NCBI GenBank assembly: GCA_963702765.1
Contig: CAVPEB010000019.1
Span: 124,001-188,000, forward strand
Length of the DNA stretch: 64,000 nucleotides
Source of the DNA: DATMNR01 sp963702765
Lineage (GTDB): Bacteria; Chloroflexota; Ktedonobacteria; Ktedonobacterales; Ktedonobacteraceae
Direction: 5' to 3'
Positions 56,929-64,000 of this stretch are shown piece by piece. Positions within the stretch are counted from its first letter, which is position 1. Every line of letters begins with the position of its first letter. The notes beneath the pieces were generated by a model, which searched no databases, had not been told where the DNA came from, and was given only the letters and a program-made list of their open reading frames with translations. Both the position numbers and the translations under genes were made by a program.

Positions 56929-58098
56929 CTATGACACCGTAACGGTGCGAGTTTCTGTCACGTGCATGCCATATCTGGCTAACTCTTCAAAAAATGGTTC
57001 TACTGGCACGCACATTTCAGGTCCGAAAGCGCCACGGTGTCTAATTTCACCAGTGGCCAGCATGTGTCCAGCAATAGCCAGTGGGGTGCCTGTATCAAGA
57101 GCGCCAGCACTAATACCCCAACGCCGATAAGGTAACACAACAATCTGGTTGGTAATCTCTACGTTTTGCCCCTCAGACTCGCCATTCGCGACAATGCGCA
57201 AGACATCACAATCTTGCGGCTCGACATCCTCAATGGGAGCTATCTCCAATAATCGGGCCAGCACCTCACGCGGGGATACTTTAGCTCCTCGTATATTGAT
57301 TGACTCATCGCTTCCAAAACCCAGGTCAACCAGGAACTTTAATTTTGTCATGAAATCAGTCGGGAAGGCTATTTTAAACGAGACATAGTGAATGCCTTTG
57401 TTCTTGAACGAGATTGGAAAAGTAGCGCATTCAGAATGCAACGAATAAATTGCTGTAGCTCGTCCAACAGGCAGAGGAAAAACCATCTCTTCCTGCCCGC
57501 TCAATGGCTGCTGCGGATACCATACACCGTCCTGGAAAACTTGAGGCTGTTTAGTAAATTCATCCAGTATCGTGCGTATAGAATATGGAGCAACCAGTGG
57601 CGCTGATGAAGGCGTATCATCGCTACAGCCCAACTGCACTTTGATGCTCTCAACATAGTCAAGTTTGTTAACAGCAGCACGAGCCAGCACATTGGTAACA
57701 CCTGGAGTGCCACCCATACCCAAAATGGCGGTTATACCGGCGGCAGAAACCTCGTCATTCATTGCCATCAGGCGACGAGTCATATGGAAAAGGCCTCCAA
57801 GGTCTGCATAATGCACCTTTTCCTGGATACAGGCCTTGAGGACAGGCAGGTTAAAGACATATTCGACTGCGTTCAGAACCACATCTGCACCTCGCAAGAG
57901 GGCTTGCAATCTCTCCTCGTCATTCACATCAATTTGCTTGACTACAATGTTGTTGCTATGTAGAGACGCAGCGACCTCCTGAGCGCGTTCTTCGTTATAG
58001 TCTGCAATGGTAATCTGGTCTATATCTGCATATTCTGTCAAGGTGCGCGCGGCAATGCGTCCCATCGCGCCGGCGCCACCGAGTACGATAATGTGCAT
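56929..58098 (-). CDS. Saccharopine dehydrogenase-like NAD(P)-binding oxidoreductase
   Basis: A 389-residue enzyme with an N-terminal Rossmann fold (HIIVLGGAGAMGRIAARTL, D in TIADYNEERA, then ADVVLNAVEY), the HYADLGGLFHMT stretch and GGTPGVTNVLARAAV, typical of saccharopine or lysine 6-dehydrogenases and carboxynorspermidine dehydrogenases. GGGAG lies nine bases before ATG 58098; a TTG three codons earlier is less likely. It follows patA by 20 bases. A role in polyamine or lysine metabolism fits; which substrate is unknown. Confidence 0.85.
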   Translation of the reverse strand: MHIIVLGGAGAMGRIAARTLTEYADIDQITIADYNEERAQEVAASLHSNNIVVKQIDVNDEERLQALLRGADVVLNAVEYVFNLPVLKACIQEKVHYADLGGLFHMTRRLMAMNDEVSAAGITAILGMGGTPGVTNVLARAAVNKLDYVESIKVQLGCSDDTPSSAPLVAPYSIRTILDEFTKQPQVFQDGVWYPQQPLSGQEEMVFPLPVGRATAIYSLHSECATFPISFKNKGIHYVSFKIAFPTDFMTKLKFLVDLGFGSDESINIRGAKVSPREVLARLLEIAPIEDVEPQDCDVLRIVANGESEGQNVEITNQIVVLPYRRWGISAGALDTGTPLAIAGHMLATGEIRHRGAFGPEMCVPVEPFFEELARYGMHVTETRTVTVS

Positions 58099-58118
58099 GT
58101 GAATCAACTCCCTTACTG

Positions 58119-59582
58119 CTATGCGACCGCTGCATCGGATCCATTTAGAGCGGCGTTCAGTATGACATCTTCGGAAACAGGAGCGCCGGGTTGGGTCCCA
58201 GCATCGGACACGCCAGAAGTCGAAACAGATGAACGAAGCTCCTGAAGTGTATCCTCCAGGCGATTCAGAATTGTATCGATCTCTTCACGAGTTATAATCA
58301 GTGGCGGCTCTACGCGAATGACACGCGAGTTGTTGAGCGTCCCAGAAATGAGTACCCCTCGTTTGAAAAGTCCGGATGCAACAGCATAGCCAATGTCGTC
58401 ATTCACAAAATGTTGGCCTATAAGCAAGCCTTTGCCTGTAATATTCGTATAAAAGTCATCATAACGCGCTGCGATCCCCTGCAACTGCTGAATAAAGTAT
58501 TCGCCTTTTTCAGCAGCCTGTTCAGACACACGTTCCTCGAGAGTCACGTTGATAGCTGCAATAGCAGCAGCACAGGCCAGAGGATTACCCCCCGTCGTAG
58601 AGGTATGGATGAACGGATTGCTGTTCATCACGCTCCATATCTTGGAAGTAGACATGAAAGCGCCTATAGGCATTACTCCACCACCCAGGGCTTTGGCAGA
58701 GGCAATGATATCAGGTTCAACGCCCCAATGTTCAACACCCCACAACTTGCCAGTACGCCCCATTCCAGTCTGCACTTCATCAGCAATAAGCAGCACTTCA
58801 TATTCATCGCAGATAAGTCGGAGACGCGGCCAGAAATCATCCGGAGGCACGATAGCGCCTGCCTCGCCTTGCACTGGTTCCATAATAACGGCTGCTATAT
58901 CATTGCCAACTTCACGAGCAATGCGTAACTGTTGCTCAACGGCATCAGCATCACCAAATGGAACATGGAAGACATTATTTTGAGGGGTTAATGCAGGGCG
59001 ACGAAAAATGGCTTTACCCGTAAGTGAGAGAGAGCCGGCAGTTTTGCCGTGAAATCCACGCACCGAGGCGATGAAGCCACTCTTACGGGTATATAGTTTG
59101 GCAAGTTTCATTGCCCCTTCAACAGCCTCTGTGCCACTACCCACAAAGAAGCTATATTGAATGTCACCGGGAGTAATCTCTGCCAGTAAATGTGCCAGCA
59201 TACCACGTAAGGGATCAAGAAGTTCCTGTGTAGGCATCGGGCTTTTTTGTAATTGTGCTTGAACGGCCCCCACGACTTTGGGATGGGCCCAACCAAGATT
59301 GAATAAGCCAAACCCACCCAGGCAGTCAATGTATTCGCGACCAAGCACATCCTTGAATGTTGCTCCGCGTCCTGTCCATTCAACTGCTGCAAAGTCACCT
59401 GCTTCAGCGACAGACTTGCGATACTCGATAAACCCACTGTTGTAATAGTTTGCGAAGTTGCTGACAGTGGTCTCAACCAACCATTCTGCTTCACTTTTCC
59501 CTAATTTCTGTTGATGAACTGTATCGAGGTACCGTTGAGAATCGTTGAGGGCCTTTAGTAAGCCATCTCCATCCGTACTCAT
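58119..59582 (-). CDS. patA: Putrescine aminotransferase
   Basis: A 487-residue class III PLP aminotransferase very close in pattern to E. coli PatA (YgjG): NFANYYNSGFIEYRKSV near the start, IDCLGGFGLFNLGWAHP, SGTEAVEGAMKLAKLY, LLIADEVQTGMGRTGKLWG, and the PLP Lys in IIASAKALGGGVMPIGA. It converts putrescine and 2-oxoglutarate to 4-aminobutanal and glutamate. AAAGGA lies five bases before ATG 59582. A C-terminal tail of about 40 Ser/Ala-rich residues is extra. It heads a reverse-strand set with the saccharopine dehydrogenase-like gene. Confidence 0.9.
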   Translation of the reverse strand: MSTDGDGLLKALNDSQRYLDTVHQQKLGKSEAEWLVETTVSNFANYYNSGFIEYRKSVAEAGDFAAVEWTGRGATFKDVLGREYIDCLGGFGLFNLGWAHPKVVGAVQAQLQKSPMPTQELLDPLRGMLAHLLAEITPGDIQYSFFVGSGTEAVEGAMKLAKLYTRKSGFIASVRGFHGKTAGSLSLTGKAIFRRPALTPQNNVFHVPFGDADAVEQQLRIAREVGNDIAAVIMEPVQGEAGAIVPPDDFWPRLRLICDEYEVLLIADEVQTGMGRTGKLWGVEHWGVEPDIIASAKALGGGVMPIGAFMSTSKIWSVMNSNPFIHTSTTGGNPLACAAAIAAINVTLEERVSEQAAEKGEYFIQQLQGIAARYDDFYTNITGKGLLIGQHFVNDDIGYAVASGLFKRGVLISGTLNNSRVIRVEPPLIITREEIDTILNRLEDTLQELRSSVSTSGVSDAGTQPGAPVSEDVILNAALNGSDAAVA

Positions 59583-60077
59583 AAAAATCCTTTCTGGTAA
59601 TGCGGCCTGCAAAAGACATCCTCCACCGGCCCGCCTACCGGGTTAGCTACTATCAATACTGATAGTCTAGAGTTAGTAGTTAGCTTGAGGACATCTACGT
59701 TATCACCTATCCATGCGGATACATGATGTAAGAAGTAAAAACTAAGAACGCTTGCTACAAGATAATCTCTACTTGATCTATGAAAGCTAAGCAAATTAGA
59801 ACGTTATAAGGTGAACAACAATGTGGAAAATTGAATTGGAATGAGGGTCATGAGAGAGTGACACAACCAAATCAAAAGATTGGAGGTAGAAAAATCAGGG
59901 GTAGCACGTAGACAGGTGGAAGCCACGAAATACGTAGAATTTCGGAATGTAGCGGCCTCGTTTTTTACCAGGCATGTCTGTAAGTTTCACGAAAAACACC
60001 AAATTTCACTCGTTTGGGTACGATATATGCGTTGAACTTACTTACAGTATAGTCTACAAACAAGCAAGAAAGCAAGG
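59583..60077. other. Intergenic region between patA and the transporter genes
   Basis: About 495 bases without a gene. It holds a palindrome close to patA (59649-59666). Promoters for patA should lie here; I see no near-consensus pair. Confidence 0.45.
59649..59666. promoter_or_regulatory. Candidate operator upstream of patA
   Basis: ACTATCA-ATAC-TGATAGT is a perfect seven-base inverted repeat around a four-base spacer, 67 bases before the patA start. Its size suits a dimeric repressor. No regulator gene is adjacent. Confidence 0.4.
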
Positions 60078-61046
60078 TTAGTTTATATCACCATCACCTT
60101 CATCATCTGCGTAAGACACCACTTGTTTGCCCAACATATCGCTATCTAACATATCAGCCTTTAACGCATCGATCTTTTCTCCAGATGTCTGATACGCCCT
60201 TGCAAACCGCCCTTCCAAGTAACGAGCAAGCAATGAAAGTGGGTAACAGATCGCGAGATAAATCATAGCGCCTAGAATATACACAAATAACTTTTGATTG
60301 GGATTTATCAATGGATCAGCAAAGGCGCCAGTAATTTGTTCCAGTTCGGCCACACCAAGAACTTCGAGCAAGGCGCTGTCCTGAATCAATGTTATAAAAT
60401 AGTTTGTGAAAGGAGGAATAGTAATTCGCACCGCTTGAGGCAACACAATATGGCGCATTGACTGGCGAGAATTCATACCCAGACTCAATGCTGCTTCAGT
60501 CTGTCCCTTGTTTACCGACTCAATGCCAGTACGGAAGACTTCTGTTATATAGGCGCCATAGGCAAAGCTCAAACCAAGAATTCCATAAAAGTATGCTGAA
60601 AAAGCCAGGGGAACAAGAGAATTGCTCTGAAAGACCGTCATAAAGTTAAAAGCGAATGTGTAAGGATCAAAACCAGCTTTCGAGAGCAAATAACCTATGC
60701 CATAGTACCACAAGAGCAATTGTACGAAAATAGGCGTACCACGCACTACCTCGACATAAACAATGGCAATCCAGCGAATGAACGCGAATCGAGAAAGGCG
60801 CGCTAAGGCTCCAATCAGCCCAAGTATCACCGCCAACACCATACTCACTACCGAGATACCAATCGTTACACCAGCCGCTTGCAACAAAAAGGGTAGATAG
60901 AGGGTAATAAGACTAAGATTTAAATAGAGATAATACCCAAAGCCCAATAGCAAAAGCGCAAGCACAACATAATAGAGCGCATTGATGACCGGGAGCCAAC
61001 TTCGCGTCCTAGGCTCAACGCCTTTAATAGTCTGAGTCTGCTGCAC
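60078..61046 (-). CDS. Polar amino acid/amine ABC transporter permease, HisMQ-type
   Basis: A 322-residue permease with an N-terminal membrane segment, then the binding-protein-dependent transport domain of five helices: ITEVFRTGIESVNKGQTEAALSLGMNSRQSMRHIVLPQAVRI is the EAA loop contacting the ATPase. A long hydrophilic C-terminal tail of about 50 residues is unusual for the family. Translation starts at GTG 61046 with GAGGAG upstream. It lies 21 bases after the other permease gene. Confidence 0.9.
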   Translation of the reverse strand: MQQTQTIKGVEPRTRSWLPVINALYYVVLALLLLGFGYYLYLNLSLITLYLPFLLQAAGVTIGISVVSMVLAVILGLIGALARLSRFAFIRWIAIVYVEVVRGTPIFVQLLLWYYGIGYLLSKAGFDPYTFAFNFMTVFQSNSLVPLAFSAYFYGILGLSFAYGAYITEVFRTGIESVNKGQTEAALSLGMNSRQSMRHIVLPQAVRITIPPFTNYFITLIQDSALLEVLGVAELEQITGAFADPLINPNQKLFVYILGAMIYLAICYPLSLLARYLEGRFARAYQTSGEKIDALKADMLDSDMLGKQVVSYADDEGDGDIN

Positions 61047-61067
61047 GTACTTCTCCTCTTGCCTATC

Positions 61068-61733
61068 CTACAATGCTGCACGTAATCTGCGTTCATACCA
61101 GCGAGCCACATATGAAATTGGTAAGGCCATCAGCAGGTATAGAACAATTGCCAATGCATAGAGCGGTATTGGTTGACTGCTATTTCGAAACACGAAGAAC
61201 TGCAGCACAGAAGTAAGCTCAGTGGCAGAAATCACACTGAGTATGGCCGAGTCCTTCAGCATATAGATGAAATCATTCACGAATGGGGGAATCATAAGTG
61301 GTATCGCCTGAGGCAAAACTATGCGAAAGAAATTCTGCCCGCTTGACATACCTAATGAAAGTGCTGCTTCCGTCTGCCCATGCTCGACTGAAAGAAAGCC
61401 AGCACGGAACACCTCGGCTTCAAAGGCGGAATAGTTAATTGCTAGAATAGCTATACCCGCTGTCCACGCGTTATCGTAAATAGCCAGGTTATAATTGGCC
61501 AGAATCGCTCCAAGCCCATAATAGATGAGAAATATCTGCGCAATAATAGGTGTTCCACGTATGACTTCGATATAAATCTTAGCTGGTGAGCTAAACCACG
61601 CAATACGCGAACTACGCATCAACGCAAGGAGAAGACCAAGCAAAAGGGCCAGCGGAAATGAAACGAAACAATAAATGAGAGTATTTCTGGCTCCTATGAG
61701 AAAAAAGGGAAGAACCTGCTGGATAAGGCTCAT
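61068..61733 (-). CDS. Polar amino acid/amine ABC transporter permease
   Basis: A 221-residue permease of the HisMQ type with about five membrane segments. The EAA loop is FRAGFLSVEHGQTEAALSLGMSSGQNFFRIVLPQAIPLM. It would form a heterodimer with the permease encoded by the next gene. GGGGAG precedes the ATG. It lies 84 bases after the binding protein gene on the same strand. Confidence 0.9.
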   Translation of the reverse strand: MSLIQQVLPFFLIGARNTLIYCFVSFPLALLLGLLLALMRSSRIAWFSSPAKIYIEVIRGTPIIAQIFLIYYGLGAILANYNLAIYDNAWTAGIAILAINYSAFEAEVFRAGFLSVEHGQTEAALSLGMSSGQNFFRIVLPQAIPLMIPPFVNDFIYMLKDSAILSVISATELTSVLQFFVFRNSSQPIPLYALAIVLYLLMALPISYVARWYERRLRAAL

Positions 61734-61816
61734 TAGCTACTCCCCTATGAAATAGCAGTATTGAGGAGCGAGATAGCGACACGCATGGTTATCTCGCTCC
61801 CGAAACGATAAGTGTG

Positions 61817-62746
61817 TTACATAATGCCAATTTCAGCCTGCTGGTCATTCCACAAACTCCAGGCCATGTAGATTTTCTTGAGCGTTCCATCTTTTTTGAG
61901 ACGCGCAAGCGCCTGGTTTAGTTCGTTGAGGACTGTTGGGGCATTCGGATTGCTCTTATTGAAACCAGCAACGTATACATCTTGATAAATTGTCTTGCCA
62001 AGGGACTTCAAAGTCGGATCAGCAGTTCCACCAGGGCCAGCGCCAATGACATAGTACGCTACTATTGGGAAATCCAAAAATACCGCATCGAGCTTCTTTT
62101 GTTTGAGATCATCGAATGGCAGATCGCCATTATACAGCTTGGTAGTGATCTGCGGAAAGCCCTGCAAGATCGTCGCAGCCCTATAACCATCACCGGTGCC
62201 AACGGTCATGCCATATAGAACGTTTAATTGCAGGTCACTGGTCGCGTTATATTGAGTGAAACGCGGGTCATCTGACCGCACAACCATCTGCTGACCATAA
62301 CGATAATAGGGATCGGAGAAGAGTTGTGTTTTTTTGCGCTCATCGGTGATTTCCCAGCCATTGAAGACGAAATCAAAATTGTTAGCTGCAAGTGCCTGGT
62401 CGAGTTGGCCGTAGCATGTCTCTATCTGTCGTTGGGTAACACCCATCACATTAGCAACAGCATTCATAATATCGACTTCAAAACCAACCAGGTTGGCGGG
62501 GTTCTTGGGATCCTTAAATATGTATGGAGCGCCATCGACATAGTCAGCACCCCATTGCAAAAAGCCTGGAGTTTTAAGTCCAGCATTGCCTACTGGCGTG
62601 ACACCTGGAGTAGGTGTAGTAGCGCCTGACCCAACATTTCCGCCACAGGCAGCTAACAAAGATTCGAGAGTTCCACCTGCAACAACTAAGCCCCCAGCCT
62701 GGCCTATGCGCTTGAGAAATGTTCGCCTGTCAATATCAGGTATCAT
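61817..62746 (-). CDS. ABC transporter substrate-binding lipoprotein with Tat signal
   Basis: A 309-residue family 3 solute-binding protein. The N-terminus has a twin-arginine motif (DRRTFLKRIGQAGGLVV) and a lipobox (LESLLAACGG), so it is exported folded and lipid-anchored. The mature part has the family 3 pattern: GADYVDGAPYIFKDPKN, NLVGFEVDIMNAVANVMG, NFDFVFNGWEITDERKK, and DLPFDDLKQKKLDAVFLDF. The ligand is probably a polar amino acid or amine; the putrescine genes downstream suggest putrescine or a related compound, which is inference. Confidence 0.9.
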   Translation of the reverse strand: MIPDIDRRTFLKRIGQAGGLVVAGGTLESLLAACGGNVGSGATTPTPGVTPVGNAGLKTPGFLQWGADYVDGAPYIFKDPKNPANLVGFEVDIMNAVANVMGVTQRQIETCYGQLDQALAANNFDFVFNGWEITDERKKTQLFSDPYYRYGQQMVVRSDDPRFTQYNATSDLQLNVLYGMTVGTGDGYRAATILQGFPQITTKLYNGDLPFDDLKQKKLDAVFLDFPIVAYYVIGAGPGGTADPTLKSLGKTIYQDVYVAGFNKSNPNAPTVLNELNQALARLKKDGTLKKIYMAWSLWNDQQAEIGIM

Positions 62747-62795
62747 TACGCACTATTACCTTTCTATTAGTAAACCTGGTTCTTCTATTGTTCAC

Positions 62796-63626
62796 TTACG
62801 GTAAATAAGAGAGCACGCGCTCCAGGAATAGCTTTGTGCGCTCCTGCTTGGGTTGCGTAAATATTTCTTCAGGATCGCCTTGTTCTACAATCACTCCATC
62901 GGAAATAAAGACGACACGATCGGAAACGTCGCGCGCAAATTGCATTTCGTGCGTTACCACTACCATCGTGCTTCCTTCATACGCCAGGTCCTTCATAACT
63001 TTGAGAACCTCGCCTACCAGTTCAGGGTCAAGCGCAGAGGTTGGCTCATCGAAGAGTAGCGCCTGAGGCTGCATAGCAAGGGCGCGCGCAATGGCCACAC
63101 GTTGCTTCTGGCCACCCGAAAGCCTGTTTGGATAAGCGTCACGCTTTTCTGCAAGACCAACTTTTTCTAATAACTTCTCACCAAGATCTACCGCCTGATC
63201 CTTGGGCATTTTGCGAACTAATAAAGGCGCCTGGATCACGTTCTGCAAGACTGTCATATGCGGGAAGAGGTTAAAATTCTGGAACACCATGCCCAGTTCA
63301 CGGCGAATCGGAGCGAGTTGTTTGTTGGAGAAATGAGGATCAAGCCGTTGACCATGGATGTAGATATCACCGCTCGTATGCTTTTCCAGCCCATTGAAGC
63401 AGCGTATGAGGGTACTCTTACCTGAGCCGCTCGGACCTATCAGCGCTACGACTTCCCTTTTATGTACCTCGAAATCGACATCTTTGAGAACATGCTTATC
63501 GCCAAAATATTTATTGACCTTGCTGGCATTAATAATGATCTCTGAAGGAATTGGAGCTATGGAAAGGTCACCACTACTGGTACCAGGCTTAAAAGTATCA
63601 TCTGGTAGTGTTTGCTCGGAGTCCAA
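62796..63626 (-). CDS. ABC transporter ATP-binding protein, polar amino acid/amine type
   Basis: A 276-residue ATPase: Walker A GPSGSGKSTLIRCFNG, Q loop in MVFQNFNLFPHM, signature LSGGQKQRVAIARALA, Walker B LLFDEPTSALDPE, and H loop VVTHEMQFARD. An extra 30-residue N-terminal segment is present. Translation starts at TTG 63626 with AAAGGAG upstream. First gene of the transporter set; the binding protein follows 49 bases later. Confidence 0.92.
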   Translation of the reverse strand: MDSEQTLPDDTFKPGTSSGDLSIAPIPSEIIINASKVNKYFGDKHVLKDVDFEVHKREVVALIGPSGSGKSTLIRCFNGLEKHTSGDIYIHGQRLDPHFSNKQLAPIRRELGMVFQNFNLFPHMTVLQNVIQAPLLVRKMPKDQAVDLGEKLLEKVGLAEKRDAYPNRLSGGQKQRVAIARALAMQPQALLFDEPTSALDPELVGEVLKVMKDLAYEGSTMVVVTHEMQFARDVSDRVVFISDGVIVEQGDPEEIFTQPKQERTKLFLERVLSYLP

Positions 63627-63753
63627 GGGTCACTCCTTTCCTTACTGCATGGCAAATCCTGGCAGACAAAATCACCTGGAAATGCAGCCTAGAATGTTGT
63701 TGTACAGTATAATGATGAGCATACAGCCTGTCAAGGGATTGGCAGCTATAACT

Positions 63754-63782
63754 TCTACATTTTTTTTACAAAATGCTATACT
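63754..63782 (+). promoter_or_regulatory. Promoter-like site before the last gene
   Basis: TCTACA (63754-63759) and TATACT (63777-63782) are 17 bases apart in AT-rich DNA, about 36 bases before the hydrolase ATG. The -35 is only a partial match. Confidence 0.4.
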
Positions 63783-63818
63783 GTCCTTAAATCTAAGGAA
63801 AACAGGGATACGCGAAAG

Positions 63819-64000
63819 ATGCCATATCTTGACACCTCAAATACTATCATGTACTACGATATTTTTGAACCAAATTTCACCGCAATATCCCTATCTTCCC
63901 AGAGAAACACGTTACTTTTAATTCATGGTTTTGGAGGAACGCCCCAAAGCGATTTTGGAACACAGCTGCCTGTCTTGCAGAGCCATTTTCAAGTGATTGC
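63819..64000 (+). CDS. Alpha/beta hydrolase (partial, runs off the window)
   Basis: About 60 residues are visible. After a strand pair (NTIMYYDIFEP) comes LLLIHGFGGTPQSDFG, the oxyanion-hole HG motif of alpha/beta hydrolases, and the following helix. The nucleophile elbow lies beyond the window. ATG 63819 has AGGGA about ten bases upstream. It is divergent from the transporter genes. Confidence 0.75.
   Translation, partial: MPYLDTSNTIMYYDIFEPNFTAISLSSQRNTLLLIHGFGGTPQSDFGTQLPVLQSHFQVI

Noticed and set aside
63394..63921. Forward ORF over the ABC ATPase start
   Set aside because: Antisense to the ATPase in its first half and overlaps the promoter region and the hydrolase start in another frame.
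1..64000. CRISPR arrays, tRNA or rRNA genes
   Set aside because: No regularly spaced repeats and no tRNA T-loop or rRNA sequence was recognised by eye.

Overview
The window looks like a chromosomal segment of a Ktedonobacteria-type Chloroflexota. This is an inference from the gene mix: YebC-RuvC-RuvA, a bacterial XPB helicase, a Ser/Thr kinase with WD40 repeats, Tat lipoproteins, many different insertion sequences and moderate GC. No rRNA, tRNA or CRISPR array was seen. Several genes carry single-base lesions (yraN, a GNAT protein, a kinase, a lactonase, several transposases). Decay and base errors in the assembly cannot be told apart from the sequence alone.

Layout. 1-5.9 kb: the end of tsaE, a zinc-ribbon protein, frameshifted yraN, then yebC-ruvC-ruvA and small genes. 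6.05-7.9 kb: a lone tnpB element with omega-RNA-like right-end hairpins, inserted at the 3' end of a response regulator/GGDEF gene. 9.7-17.9 kb: a forward run with an alpha/beta hydrolase pseudoenzyme, XPB helicase, FAD disulfide oxidoreductase, an ArsC-type reductase with an in-frame UGA, a COG1964-like radical SAM protein, a TIGR04283-like glycosyltransferase, a thioredoxin-like protein and ManA. 17.9-25.8 kb (reverse): a membrane protein, a GT39-like glycosyltransferase, thrB-thrC and ftsH-thpR. 26.2-33.0 kb: an operon for a selenocysteine formate dehydrogenase (catalytic, FeS and NrfD-like subunits), a membrane protein and a MazG-like protein. 33.0-36.5 kb: an FtsX-type permease and a VanZ-like protein. 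37.3-46.2 kb: a Ser/Thr kinase-WD40 gene split by a 6.9 kb element with terminal inverted repeats and a 7-bp target duplication; that element carries cargo genes and nested insertion sequences. 46.3-53 kb: YqeC (selenium cofactor), a PPOX protein, a secreted phosphoesterase, a sensor-like membrane protein and a broken IS1182-type element. 53.4-63.6 kb (reverse): a putrescine catabolism set (PatA, a saccharopine dehydrogenase-like enzyme, a PatD-like dehydrogenase) with a polar amino acid/amine ABC transporter, interrupted by an IS607 element. 63.8 kb to the end: the start of another alpha/beta hydrolase.

The strongest new observation is at 13.6-14.0 kb. The ArsC-like gene has UGA exactly where thioredoxin-coupled arsenate reductases have their second redox cysteine. 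A hairpin follows whose loop lies 18 nt after the UGA, the same distance as in the clear SECIS of the formate dehydrogenase gene 13 kb away. This predicts a second selenoprotein in the same region. The second strongest is the 6.9 kb element, whose two ends each carry three copies of a short repeat, as in transposons moved by TnsB/TniA-like transposases, although no such transposase lies inside it.
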